From contig JASLDW010000092.1 of the NCBI GenBank assembly GCA_030151365.1, positions 38,321-102,320 of the forward strand: a stretch of DNA of 64,000 nt, written 5' to 3'. The DNA comes from Lysobacter sp. (GTDB lineage: Bacteria > Pseudomonadota > Gammaproteobacteria > Xanthomonadales > Xanthomonadaceae). The first letter of the stretch is position 1. Each line of letters begins with the position of its first letter. This document shows, in pieces, positions 8,404 to 15,864 of the stretch. A program made the position numbers and the translations under genes. The notes below the pieces were generated by a model that saw nothing but the letters and a program-made list of their open reading frames with translations, ran no database searches and was not told where the DNA came from.

Positions 8404-10314
8404 TTACTTCTTCGGCGAGAAGATGTCCGTCAGATAATCCTGAGTATTGGGGATGCGTTCCAGCGCGGGGTAGCGCAGGCCGTCGTGGTAGTCGAGGTTG
8501 ACCGTGCGGTACTGGTCGAAGTCCTTGACCAGCAGGCGGATCGGCGCCTTCTTGTCGGTCTTGGCCGCCTTGATCGCATCTTCCAGCGCGTCCTTGCTGT
8601 ATTCGACGTCGTTGACCGCGACGATGGTGTTGCCGGTGCCGATGCCGGCGTTGAAGGCGGGGCCGTCCCAGCGCGCTTCGCCGACCTTGCCGTCCTTGTC
8701 GAGCGCCAGGCCGATCGAATACACGAAATCACCACCGCCGCCACCGCGGCGACCGCCGGCCTTGGCGGCGGCATTGGGCTCATCCTTGTAGACCAGCTTC
8801 CAGCCGGTCGACTCGATCGTGTTGGCGAACGGCACGCGACCGTCGAGGCGATCGCGCAGGTAGCTCGCCCAGTCGTAGGCGACGACGCCGTTGAGGGTGG
8901 CGACCACGTCCTCGAACTTGTAGAGGTTCTGCTTGCGCCATTCGCCGTCGTTGACGCCGAAGAAGGCCTTGGCGAAATCGTCCAGCGACTTCTGGTTGTT
9001 GGTCTTCTGGCGAATGATGGCGTCGGCGCCCAGCCAGATCAGCTGGCCGGCGGAATAGTAGTCCTCGCTCATCTGGTAGCCGCGGTACGGCTTGGGACGA
9101 CGCTGGGCGATGGTCGGATCGTTGGTGGTGTCCTGCACGCTGCGCCACTGCAGGCCGGGACGATTGTCCTGGTAAGTCGCGACGACCATGGCGAGGGTAT
9201 CGCGCGAACGATCCATCGGACGCAGGCCGGAACGCGCGGCCAGCACGTTGCCCCAGTACTGGGTCTGGCCCTCGTACACCCACAGCAGCGAATCCTGCAT
9301 CGGCGTGTTGAGGTTCGGCACCCACAGGTCGGCGCCGCGACGGTACTTGCCGTTCCAAGAATGGGTGTATTCGTGGGCGAGCAGGTCGGTGCTGCCGTCC
9401 TTCTCGTTCCAGTCCTTGAAGTAACCGAGGCCGACGCCGTTCTCGCTGGAACGCTGGTGCTCGAGACCGTTGCCGGTCAGCTGGTTCGAGATCGAGAACA
9501 ACAGGTTGTAATGATCGTAGTGCTGGGCGCCGTACAGCTTGACCGCCTGGCGCACCAGCTCCTTGTGGATCTCGAGGTGCTTGGGCTTGGCGACCAGCTC
9601 GTCGGCCTCATCGGCAACGACGCTGAGATGCACCGGCACCTTGCTGCCTTCCGGCGTCAGGTCGTAGTTCTTGGCGTAGCGGCCGGCGAACACCGGCGAA
9701 TCGACCAGGATGTCGTTCGGTTCCTGCTTGTAGGTGACGACGTCGCCGGCCTTCGCGGCGACATCCAGCGCGGTGAACGCTGTCCAGCCGGCCGGGTTGC
9801 GCACCTTGGCGACGTAGGGAATGCGCGCGCCGTAGTAACCGGCCGGATACAGCAGCACGGTGTTCCACTTCAGGTTGAGCAGCTTCGGCGTCATCTGCGC
9901 GCCGCCTTCTGCGCTCGTCGCCGGCGACAGGTACTGGTATTCGGCGGTCACGCTCGACACGCCGGCCGGCACGTCGACATGGAAGGCGTAGACATTGGCG
10001 GGATCGCGCTTCCAGGTCAGGCGCTTGCCGTTGGCGGTGAACACGAAGCCCGCCATCTTGTCGATCGGGCCGCTCGGGCTGTGCTGGCCGGGAATCCACT
10101 GCGAATACAGCAGGGTCAGCGTGCCCTGGCTCGCGGGGATGGTTTCCTTGACCTTGAAGACGCGCTGCGAAAGATCGGTGGCGTCGACTTCGATGGTGAC
10201 GGGACCGCCGGGGAAATCGACGTCCTTGGGTTCCGGCACCGTCTGCGCCGAAGCGAGGGCCGATGCGAGTGCGAGGGGGAGAATGGCGAGGACGGGCAGG
10301 CTGCGGCGCGACAT
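8404..10314 (-). CDS. M61-family metallopeptidase with PDZ domain
   Basis: A 636-residue zinc aminopeptidase of the M61 (glycyl aminopeptidase) family, exported by an N-terminal signal peptide (ALASALASAQT). The zinc site HEYTHSW lies near residue 311, with the downstream glutamate in YEGQTQYWG. The N-terminal half is the beta-rich M61 domain, and residues from ~500 form a PDZ domain after a glycine-rich linker (GGRRGGGGG). These enzymes cleave N-terminal Gly or Ala from peptides in the periplasm. Between this stop and the next gene (8300-8403) are two imperfect hairpins without a convincing T-tract. Confidence 0.92.
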   Translation of the reverse strand: MSRRSLPVLAILPLALASALASAQTVPEPKDVDFPGGPVTIEVDATDLSQRVFKVKETIPASQGTLTLLYSQWIPGQHSPSGPIDKMAGFVFTANGKRLTWKRDPANVYAFHVDVPAGVSSVTAEYQYLSPATSAEGGAQMTPKLLNLKWNTVLLYPAGYYGARIPYVAKVRNPAGWTAFTALDVAAKAGDVVTYKQEPNDILVDSPVFAGRYAKNYDLTPEGSKVPVHLSVVADEADELVAKPKHLEIHKELVRQAVKLYGAQHYDHYNLLFSISNQLTGNGLEHQRSSENGVGLGYFKDWNEKDGSTDLLAHEYTHSWNGKYRRGADLWVPNLNTPMQDSLLWVYEGQTQYWGNVLAARSGLRPMDRSRDTLAMVVATYQDNRPGLQWRSVQDTTNDPTIAQRRPKPYRGYQMSEDYYSAGQLIWLGADAIIRQKTNNQKSLDDFAKAFFGVNDGEWRKQNLYKFEDVVATLNGVVAYDWASYLRDRLDGRVPFANTIESTGWKLVYKDEPNAAAKAGGRRGGGGGDFVYSIGLALDKDGKVGEARWDGPAFNAGIGTGNTIVAVNDVEYSKDALEDAIKAAKTDKKAPIRLLVKDFDQYRTVNLDYHDGLRYPALERIPNTQDYLTDIFSPKK

Positions 10315-10398
10315 GGATGAGGGACTCCGACGGATAACCGTCCCATCCTACGCAGCGGCAGCCCCGGCACCCGTGCCGAAAGTCAGTGGTCGCCGCGG

Positions 10399-11676
10399 TT
10401 ACGGCGGAACGATTTCTTCCGGCACCGACGCCAATGGCGCGGCACCGGATTCCATACCTTCGCGTGTGCTGCGCCATGCCACCACCAGCGCCAGCGCGAC
10501 CAGCACCGCCGACAACAGGAACGGAGCGCCGGGAATCTGCACCGGCGTCTTCGGATCGATGAAGTGGGCGAACACGCGGGTGAACAGCAGCGGCCCGATC
10601 ATCCCGGCGACGCTCTGCAACGATGCCAGCGCGCCCTGCAACCGTCCCTGTTCGTGGGGATCGACCTGGCGCGTCATCATCGACTGCACCACCGGACCCG
10701 CGATGCCCATCAACGCGCCGATCGGCATCAGTGCCAGGAAGATCCAGCCATGTGGCGTGAGCCCGTACCCGGTGAGTGCGATCAATCCGCACAACGTTCC
10801 CAGCAGCAAGGCACGACGTTCGCCCAGCTTCGGAATGATCCTGCCGACGAGGAAGCCCTGCACGATCGCGGTGAGCACGCCGACCAGGCCGAGCACGTAA
10901 CCGACCTTCCGTTCGTCCCAGTGGAAACGGTAATCGACGTTGAGCACGAAGGTGGCGTTGTAGGCGTATTGCGCCAGCGCGAACAGGAACACCACGAGGG
11001 CCATCGCGAACACCTGCGGATAGCGCTTGAGCAACATCAGCGAACCGACCGGGTTCGCGCGCTTCCAGTCGGTGGCCACGCGACGTTCCTTCGGCAACGA
11101 CTCCGGCAGCACGAACAGGCCGTAGCAGAAGTTGGCGAGCGAAAGAACCGCCGCTGCCCAGAATGGCACGCGCGGCCCCCAGTGCGACAGCGCGCTTCCG
11201 AGCGCCGGACCGACGATGAAACCGAGGCCGAATGCCGCGCCCATCATCCCGAACGCGGCGGCGCGCTTGTCGAACGGGGTGACGTCGGCGATGTAGGCGT
11301 TCGCGGTGCTGAAACTCGCCGAGGTGATGCCGGAGATCACGCGGCCGATGAACAGCAAGGGCAGCGTGTTGACCAGCGCCATCAGGATGAAATCGAGTCC
11401 GAGCCCGAGGTTCGACAGCAGGATGATCGGGCGGCGGCCGAAGTGATCGGACAGCGCGCCCTGCACCGGCGTGAACACGAACTGCATCACCATGAAGGCG
11501 GTGCCGAACCAGCCGCTCCAGCGCGTGGCTTCGATGAAGCTGCCCCCGGCCATGTCCTTGATGATGTGCGGGAGCACCGGGATGATCACGCCGATCGCCA
11601 GCACGTCGAGCATCACGGTGATGAAGATGAAGGCGACGGCGGCGCGCCGTACCTGCGGGAATGTCGAAGCGTCCAT
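10399..11676 (-). CDS. TetA-like major facilitator superfamily transporter
   Basis: A 425-residue, 12-helix MFS pump of the TCR/Tet drug:H+ antiporter group. Motif A is GALSDHFGRRPIIL between helices 2 and 3, and helix 1 has the family-typical LDVLAIGVIIPVLP. The start at 11676 (MDAST) follows the DUF2239 stop by 8 bases, so a longer upstream extension of the frame was rejected. The two genes look like an operon. The substrate is unknown: TetA-type sequences in environmental proteobacteria often do not confer tetracycline resistance, so a resistance label is not justified. Confidence 0.88.
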   Translation of the reverse strand: MDASTFPQVRRAAVAFIFITVMLDVLAIGVIIPVLPHIIKDMAGGSFIEATRWSGWFGTAFMVMQFVFTPVQGALSDHFGRRPIILLSNLGLGLDFILMALVNTLPLLFIGRVISGITSASFSTANAYIADVTPFDKRAAAFGMMGAAFGLGFIVGPALGSALSHWGPRVPFWAAAVLSLANFCYGLFVLPESLPKERRVATDWKRANPVGSLMLLKRYPQVFAMALVVFLFALAQYAYNATFVLNVDYRFHWDERKVGYVLGLVGVLTAIVQGFLVGRIIPKLGERRALLLGTLCGLIALTGYGLTPHGWIFLALMPIGALMGIAGPVVQSMMTRQVDPHEQGRLQGALASLQSVAGMIGPLLFTRVFAHFIDPKTPVQIPGAPFLLSAVLVALALVVAWRSTREGMESGAAPLASVPEEIVPP

Positions 11677-11684
11677 GTACGGGC

Positions 11685-12281
11685 TCAGTGATGCAGGGCG
11701 TCGGCCGCCAGCATCAGCGCATGCTCGCGGATGTCGTCGGGCCAGCCGGCCATGTGTTGTTCGAGTCCGGCGACATCCTGCGCGAACAGCGCGCGCGTCG
11801 CCTCCTCGAAACCCGGGAAGTCGCCGGCCATCGCGTGCATGAAGCGATACGCCGCCTCCTGGCAACCGCGGGCGCGGTCGGATTGCGCGCGACTGCGACG
11901 TGCATCCTCCACCAGTTTGCGCAGCGCCACCGATGCGCCGCCGGGTTGCGCGTTCAACCATTGCCAGTGGCGCGGCAACAGCGTGACTTCGCGCGCGACT
12001 ACGCCCAGGCGCGGACGGCCACGGCCACGCCGGGCGGGCGTTTCATCCTGCGGCGCCGCGATCGGCGCCTCGCCGCTGAGGCGTTGCATCAGGTCGGACA
12101 TGTTGCCGCGCAGGTCGAGCTCGATCTGGCTGCCGTCGCGATCGTCGAAGACCAGCAGCCGGGCATCGGAGCGGGCATCCATCGCCTGCTTGGCCTTGAT
12201 CGCCACATGGCGCAGTTCGCCGGCGGCGACACGGCGGCCATCGACGAAGGCGGTACAACGGGTATTGGGGCTGTACGACAT
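11685..12281 (-). CDS. DUF2239 family protein
   Basis: A 198-residue soluble protein recognised as DUF2239. The N-terminus (YSPNTRCTAFVDGRRVAAG) and the central basic linker (ARRGRGRPRLGVVAREVTLL) are typical of that family, which also has a C-terminal helical part resembling a DNA-associated fold. No catalytic residues are evident. It is the first gene of a two-gene unit with the MFS transporter. The function is unknown; regulation of the downstream transporter is possible only by position. Confidence 0.82.
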   Translation of the reverse strand: MSYSPNTRCTAFVDGRRVAAGELRHVAIKAKQAMDARSDARLLVFDDRDGSQIELDLRGNMSDLMQRLSGEAPIAAPQDETPARRGRGRPRLGVVAREVTLLPRHWQWLNAQPGGASVALRKLVEDARRSRAQSDRARGCQEAAYRFMHAMAGDFPGFEEATRALFAQDVAGLEQHMAGWPDDIREHALMLAADALHH

Positions 12282-12335
12282 GCGCAGGCAGGAGATCCGG
12301 AGTCCCGCGCATTCTTTTATACCCGGATTAAAATG

Positions 12336-12545
12336 TCAAGAATGATCGCTCACGGTCCCGGGCGCCTCGTCTTCCACTTCGTGGATGGCGTCGTCCAGCG
12401 CCGCCTGCATGCCGATCTTGCACAACGTATACAGCGTCTTCGCCTCGACGGCGTTCAGGCCTTTCACGATCAGGCGCACTTCTCCGAACTCCGACTTGAA
12501 CAGTCGGTCGATGGTCAATTCGGATTGGGTGTGTGGCTGCGCCAT
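12336..12545 (-). CDS. Small conserved-looking protein, 69 aa, unknown function
   Basis: An ATG at 12545 preceded by a GAAGGG ribosome site opens a 69-codon frame ending at 12336. The product is amphipathic and acidic at the C-terminus (IHEVEDEAPGTVS), with a helical stretch NAVEAKTLYTLCKIGMQAAL and no signal or membrane segment. A longer version of the frame to 12914 runs through hairpin-rich DNA and reads like non-coding sequence, so it was not used. No family was recognised. The coherent composition and ribosome site favour a real gene. Confidence 0.6.
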   Translation of the reverse strand: MAQPHTQSELTIDRLFKSEFGEVRLIVKGLNAVEAKTLYTLCKIGMQAALDDAIHEVEDEAPGTVSDHS

Positions 12546-12634
12546 CACCGGCCCTTCACTCTTCTGGGAAAAATCGCGTGAAGATATTGTGTGGAGGCCG
12601 CGCTGCGTTCGATCTCGCGGCACGCGAACGCAGG

Positions 12635-12651
12635 GTTCGCGTTGCGCGAAC
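12635..12651. repeat. Palindrome GTTCGCG-N3-CGCGAAC, copy 1
   Basis: A perfect 7-bp inverted repeat with spacer TTG. An identical-arm copy with spacer CCT lies at 12918-12934, 283 bases away in the same gene-free block. The symmetry resembles a dimeric regulator operator or a short hairpin pair. Confidence 0.55.
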
Positions 12652-12655
12652 AAAC

Positions 12656-12681
12656 CAGGGGGAGGCTTTCGCCTCCCCCTG
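12656..12681 (-). terminator. Strong hairpin, probable minus-strand terminator
   Basis: The arms CAGGGGGAGGC and GCCTCCCCCTG pair over 11 bp without mismatch. On the minus strand the loop is GAAA, a stabilising tetraloop, and the stem is followed by GTTTGTT. It could end transcription from the LysR gene or from an RNA made from the block upstream. The T-tract is imperfect, so strength as an intrinsic terminator is uncertain. Confidence 0.55.
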
Positions 12682-12917
12682 ATCAGGATCGCCGAGGACT
12701 GGCGCTCGTGGATCCGCTGCGCATTGCGGGAGGGAGCAGCGGAACCCCGGTATCGAACGGATGGATGCCCGTACCGGTTTTCCCGATCCAAGGGGATGGA
12801 CCAGGAAGCAAGCGAGGCGGTTGCGCCGGCTACCCCCTGCGGCCAATGCGACCGCCCGCTCGCCGCCAATGTCGGCCTTGGGCGACGCCTGAACCAGTCA
12901 GATGCGGGAAACACGCC

Positions 12918-12934
12918 GTTCGCGCCTCGCGAAC
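12918..12934. repeat. Palindrome GTTCGCG-N3-CGCGAAC, copy 2
   Basis: The second perfect copy of the 7-bp arms, spacer CCT, 37 bases past the LysR gene stop. See copy 1 at 12635-12651. Confidence 0.55.
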
Positions 12935-12970
12935 AGCCTTGGCACGGCCATTGCCGACCAGGCCGCGGGA

Positions 12971-13873
12971 TCAGTCGCCGGCTGCGCCGGCTTGCGCGGG
13001 CGGAACGGCATCACGCAGGAATTCGAGCAGTAGCTGTACCTTGCGCGATGCCCGCCGGCTGCGCGCGTAGACCATGGCGACGTGGCCGCGCGGCAGCTGG
13101 AGTCCGGGCAGCACCCGCGCCAGGCGTCGCGCCGCCAGATCCTCGGCAACGATCGCTTCCGGCGCCATCACCACGCCCAGCCCGGCGCGTGCGGCTGCCA
13201 GCAATTGGCGATGATCGATGCAACGCATGCGTTCGCGCACCCGCAACGGCGACCAGTTTTCACCGGTGCGATGGCGCCAGTCATCGTTGCCGTCCGGCAT
13301 GCCGAGCAATGCCTCGTGCCCGGACAGCTCCTCCGGCGTGGCCGGCGTGCCGCGTTGTTGCAGATAGTCCGGGCTGGCGCACAACACCCGGTTGAATTCG
13401 AACAGCGGGCGCGCGATCAAGTCGGCGTCTTCGGGGTCGCCGGGCTGGAGCGCGACATCGAAATCGGTCTCGGCGAGGCTGCCCGGCCTGAAGGCATCGA
13501 CCTGCAAGGTCACTTCCGGGTGTTCCAGCGCGAAACGGTTGAGCAGCGCCGCGATCTCGCCGTCGTGATAGCCCGGCGCGACGACGACCTTGAGCAATCC
13601 TGAAACGATGTTGTTGAAGCCGGAGGCGAATTCGTTGGCGGCCTGGATCGATTCGAGGATGCGCACGCATTTGGCGTAGTACACCGCGCCGACTTCGGTC
13701 GTCCTGGCGCCGCGCGCGCCGCGCTCCAGCAAGGTGATGCCGAGCGCCTTCTCGAGATCGCCGAGGCGCCGGCTCACCACCGACTTGGTGGTGTCGAGGC
13801 GATCGGCCGCCGCCGTCAGGCTGCCTGCCTCCACCACGGCGACGAAGGTCGCCATGTCATCGATCTGGATCAT
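12971..13873 (-). CDS. LysR-family transcriptional regulator
   Basis: A 300-residue regulator with an N-terminal winged helix-turn-helix (MATFVAVVEAGSLTAAADRL, then TTKSVVSRRLGDLEKALG) and a C-terminal periplasmic-binding-like effector domain (residues ~90-290) of the kind that senses small molecules. The start at 13873 (MIQID) is preferred over an ATG four codons upstream because family members begin a few residues before the first helix. The usual divergently transcribed target is absent; the upstream gene is co-directional 27 bases away, so its regulon is not evident here. The hairpin at 12656-12681 may terminate it. Confidence 0.9.
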   Translation of the reverse strand: MIQIDDMATFVAVVEAGSLTAAADRLDTTKSVVSRRLGDLEKALGITLLERGARGARTTEVGAVYYAKCVRILESIQAANEFASGFNNIVSGLLKVVVAPGYHDGEIAALLNRFALEHPEVTLQVDAFRPGSLAETDFDVALQPGDPEDADLIARPLFEFNRVLCASPDYLQQRGTPATPEELSGHEALLGMPDGNDDWRHRTGENWSPLRVRERMRCIDHRQLLAAARAGLGVVMAPEAIVAEDLAARRLARVLPGLQLPRGHVAMVYARSRRASRKVQLLLEFLRDAVPPAQAGAAGD

Positions 13874-13900
13874 CCCCCGCCACATCCCGGATATTCCATC

Positions 13901-15364
13901 TCAGACATCCGCCAGCAGGATGTCGAGCGCTTCCTCGAGGGTCGCATCACCGATGCTTCCGGGTACCCGGATCCGGTTCCCGACCTGCGTCCAGCCATCG
14001 CGCCCCGCTTCGCCCGCATCGGCATCGACGATCAGCATCGGCTGCGTGATCGCCTTGCCGGATTCATCGCCGTCATCGACCACGGAGGCGCGCAAGTCGC
14101 CGCTGCGCAGCAGGGCCTGCATGCGCCCGTTCGCATGGCTTTCGATCGCCGGCACGCCCTTGCCCTGCAGGATCGCGACGACACGCCTGGCCAGCGCGCC
14201 ATCCTTCAGGGAAACCACGACAAGGCGCGCATCGAGCGTGGGCGTGGAAGCCGCCGCGGCGACGCCCGGTGCCAGCGCGGGGATGCGGATCCACAGCAGA
14301 TGCCCGCCCTCGACGCGCTCGACCAGTTCGACGGCGGCATTCAACCGCTGCAACAGGTTCTGGCTGGCCGCGAGCAGCAGGCTGCCGCGCGCGTTGGAAT
14401 GCAACAGGTCGACGGTGGTCACCAGTTCGCCGAAGCGTTCCGCCGACAGGCCGCTCGGCTCGGCCTCGAGTTCGATTTCGAGGTGCTGGTCCTTGGTCGC
14501 CAGCGCCACCCGCAATTCGCCGCGTTCCATGCCATCGAGCGCATGCACGACGAGATTGACGAGCAGGCGGCGCAGGGCGAGGTCGTCGACTTCGATCAGC
14601 GCGGTGTTTTCCGGGATGCGCAGTTCCAGCGCGATGCCGCGCATGCCCGCCTGCAAGGCGAACGAATCCTGGAGGAATCCGGCGAGGCGATCGAGGCTGA
14701 TCATGCCGCGCTGTTCCTTGCCGGTCGCCAGCTCGCCGAGGCCGACCAGCGCATTCGACGACAACGCATCCAGGCGCATCACCGCGTGCTGCATCGCCGC
14801 CACCGAGTTCAACGCCGCGGAATCGCCGTGCAGCTTGCGCGCGAGCAACTGCACGTGGCCGGTCAGCAGCAGCAGCGATTCGCGCATCTCGGACGAGACC
14901 ATCTCGAGCAGGCCCGCGCCCTGGCGGAACACCCTGTCGCCCGCCGGCGACGCACTCCCGCGCGCGGCGTCGCGACGCTTGCCCGCGGCCTTCTCCATCC
15001 GCTGCTGGTCGAGTTCGGCTTCATGGTCGAGTTGCTGGCGTTCGCGCAACGCCTGCATCGCCGCCGAGACATCGCGCAACACGAAATGACGGAGGTCGTT
15101 CTCGAAGAACAGGTTGACGTCGGCGTAGCGTCCGTCGGATACCTCGACCGCGCCCAGCCGTTCCGGCAGCCCGCCTTCACCGCAGGCCAGAAGCGCCAGG
15201 CGCGAAATCATGGCATCGACGCTGTCGCCCGCACTGACGAAGGCCTCGAGGTCGCCGACGATATCGACGACCTTATCGTCGCCATCCAGCGTCACCACCA
15301 CGGGCAACGTGGCCATGCCCCGCTCGGGCTTGCCGCTGCGCGATCGCGTCCGCGCCGGCCCCAT
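13901..15364 (-). CDS. PAS / degenerate histidine kinase / receiver-like protein linked to a small GTPase
   Basis: A 487-residue soluble protein, last gene of the GTPase operon. The N-terminal ~120 residues look like a PAS-type sensor (LRHFVLRDVSAAMQALRERQ leading into a coiled coil). A helical dimerisation-like region follows, but no clear phospho-accepting His motif is seen. A kinase-like ATPase region has LLVNLVVHALDGM where the N box should be, with His replacing the key Asn, and no recognisable G1 box. The final ~130 residues resemble a receiver fold. This suggests a pseudokinase scaffold or GTPase effector. The TGATG junction with the GTPase gene implies translational coupling. Assignment is by pattern only. 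Confidence 0.65.
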   Translation of the reverse strand: MGPARTRSRSGKPERGMATLPVVVTLDGDDKVVDIVGDLEAFVSAGDSVDAMISRLALLACGEGGLPERLGAVEVSDGRYADVNLFFENDLRHFVLRDVSAAMQALRERQQLDHEAELDQQRMEKAAGKRRDAARGSASPAGDRVFRQGAGLLEMVSSEMRESLLLLTGHVQLLARKLHGDSAALNSVAAMQHAVMRLDALSSNALVGLGELATGKEQRGMISLDRLAGFLQDSFALQAGMRGIALELRIPENTALIEVDDLALRRLLVNLVVHALDGMERGELRVALATKDQHLEIELEAEPSGLSAERFGELVTTVDLLHSNARGSLLLAASQNLLQRLNAAVELVERVEGGHLLWIRIPALAPGVAAAASTPTLDARLVVVSLKDGALARRVVAILQGKGVPAIESHANGRMQALLRSGDLRASVVDDGDESGKAITQPMLIVDADAGEAGRDGWTQVGNRIRVPGSIGDATLEEALDILLADV

Positions 15365-15864
15365 CACGCCAGCGTCCGCGCCAGTGCGGCGAAGGCTTCC
15401 TCGACGCCGGTGGCCAGCTTGGCGCTGGCGGTGAACGTCGGCAGCTGCCCCTGCAGTTCGCGGATGCGTTCCCGCGGAATCGCCCAGGCATCGGCGAGAT
15501 CGGATTTGTTGAGCATCAGCACGCCCGGGATCTCGCGTCCCAGCAGGCGCCAGGCCTGCCCGCGCAATTCCAGCGCGGTATCGACCGTGTCCTCGCGGGT
15601 GCCGTCGGCGACCAGCAAAATGCCTTGCGCGCCGATCACGTAATTGCTGCGCAGCTGGTCGAGCGTGTTGGCGCCGGCGATGTCCCACAGCACCAGGCGC
15701 ATCTGCAGGTCGTCGTCCAGCATCATCGCCTTGCTGTCGACGCGCACGCCAACGGTGGTCAGGTACGTGTCGGAAAAGGTGTTGCGCACACTGCGCGCGA
15801 CCGTACTGGTCTTGCCGACGGCGAAATCGCCGAGGAGGATGATCTTGCGGGAAATCGACTTCAT
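15364..15864 (-). CDS. Rab/Ras-like small GTPase
   Basis: A 166-residue single-domain GTPase strikingly like eukaryotic Rab proteins. All G boxes are visible: P-loop GDFAVGKT (12-19), switch I YLTTVGV with Thr37, G3 LWDIAG (59-64), G4 NKSD (119-122) and G5 TASAK (145-149). The residue after WDxAG, glutamine in Ras, is Ala65, so intrinsic hydrolysis may be slow or GAP-dependent. There is no prenylation-type tail. Bacterial relatives are the MglA and 'Rup' groups; no Roadblock partner gene is adjacent. It overlaps the OmpA-domain gene by ATGA and the pseudokinase gene by TGATG, so the three are probably produced together. Confidence 0.9.
   Translation of the reverse strand: MKSISRKIILLGDFAVGKTSTVARSVRNTFSDTYLTTVGVRVDSKAMMLDDDLQMRLVLWDIAGANTLDQLRSNYVIGAQGILLVADGTREDTVDTALELRGQAWRLLGREIPGVLMLNKSDLADAWAIPRERIRELQGQLPTFTASAKLATGVEEAFAALARTLA

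Larger units (their letters stand above)
12546..12970. other. 425-bp gene-free block with dense perfect hairpins
   Basis: No convincing coding frame is present between the 69-aa gene and the LysR gene. It contains two copies of the palindrome GTTCGCG-N3-CGCGAAC (12635-12651 and 12918-12934), an inverted pair CTGCGTTCG/CGAACGCAG (12603-12611 and 12625-12633), an 11-bp hairpin (12656-12681), and further smaller stems (CCGCTGC/GCAGCGG and CCGGTA/TACCGG, approximately 12715-12775). A structured RNA on the minus strand or a regulatory/insertion scar is possible. No known RNA family was recognised. Confidence 0.5.

Noticed and set aside
10399..11676. Tetracycline resistance determinant
   Set aside because: The pump is TetA-like in fold and motif A only. 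No TetR-type regulator is divergent to it, and substrate cannot be read from sequence.
12546..12970. 6S RNA or another standard non-coding RNA in the hairpin block
   Set aside because: No resemblance to 6S, tmRNA, SRP RNA or RNase P RNA core sequences could be found. Kept only as an unexplained structured region.
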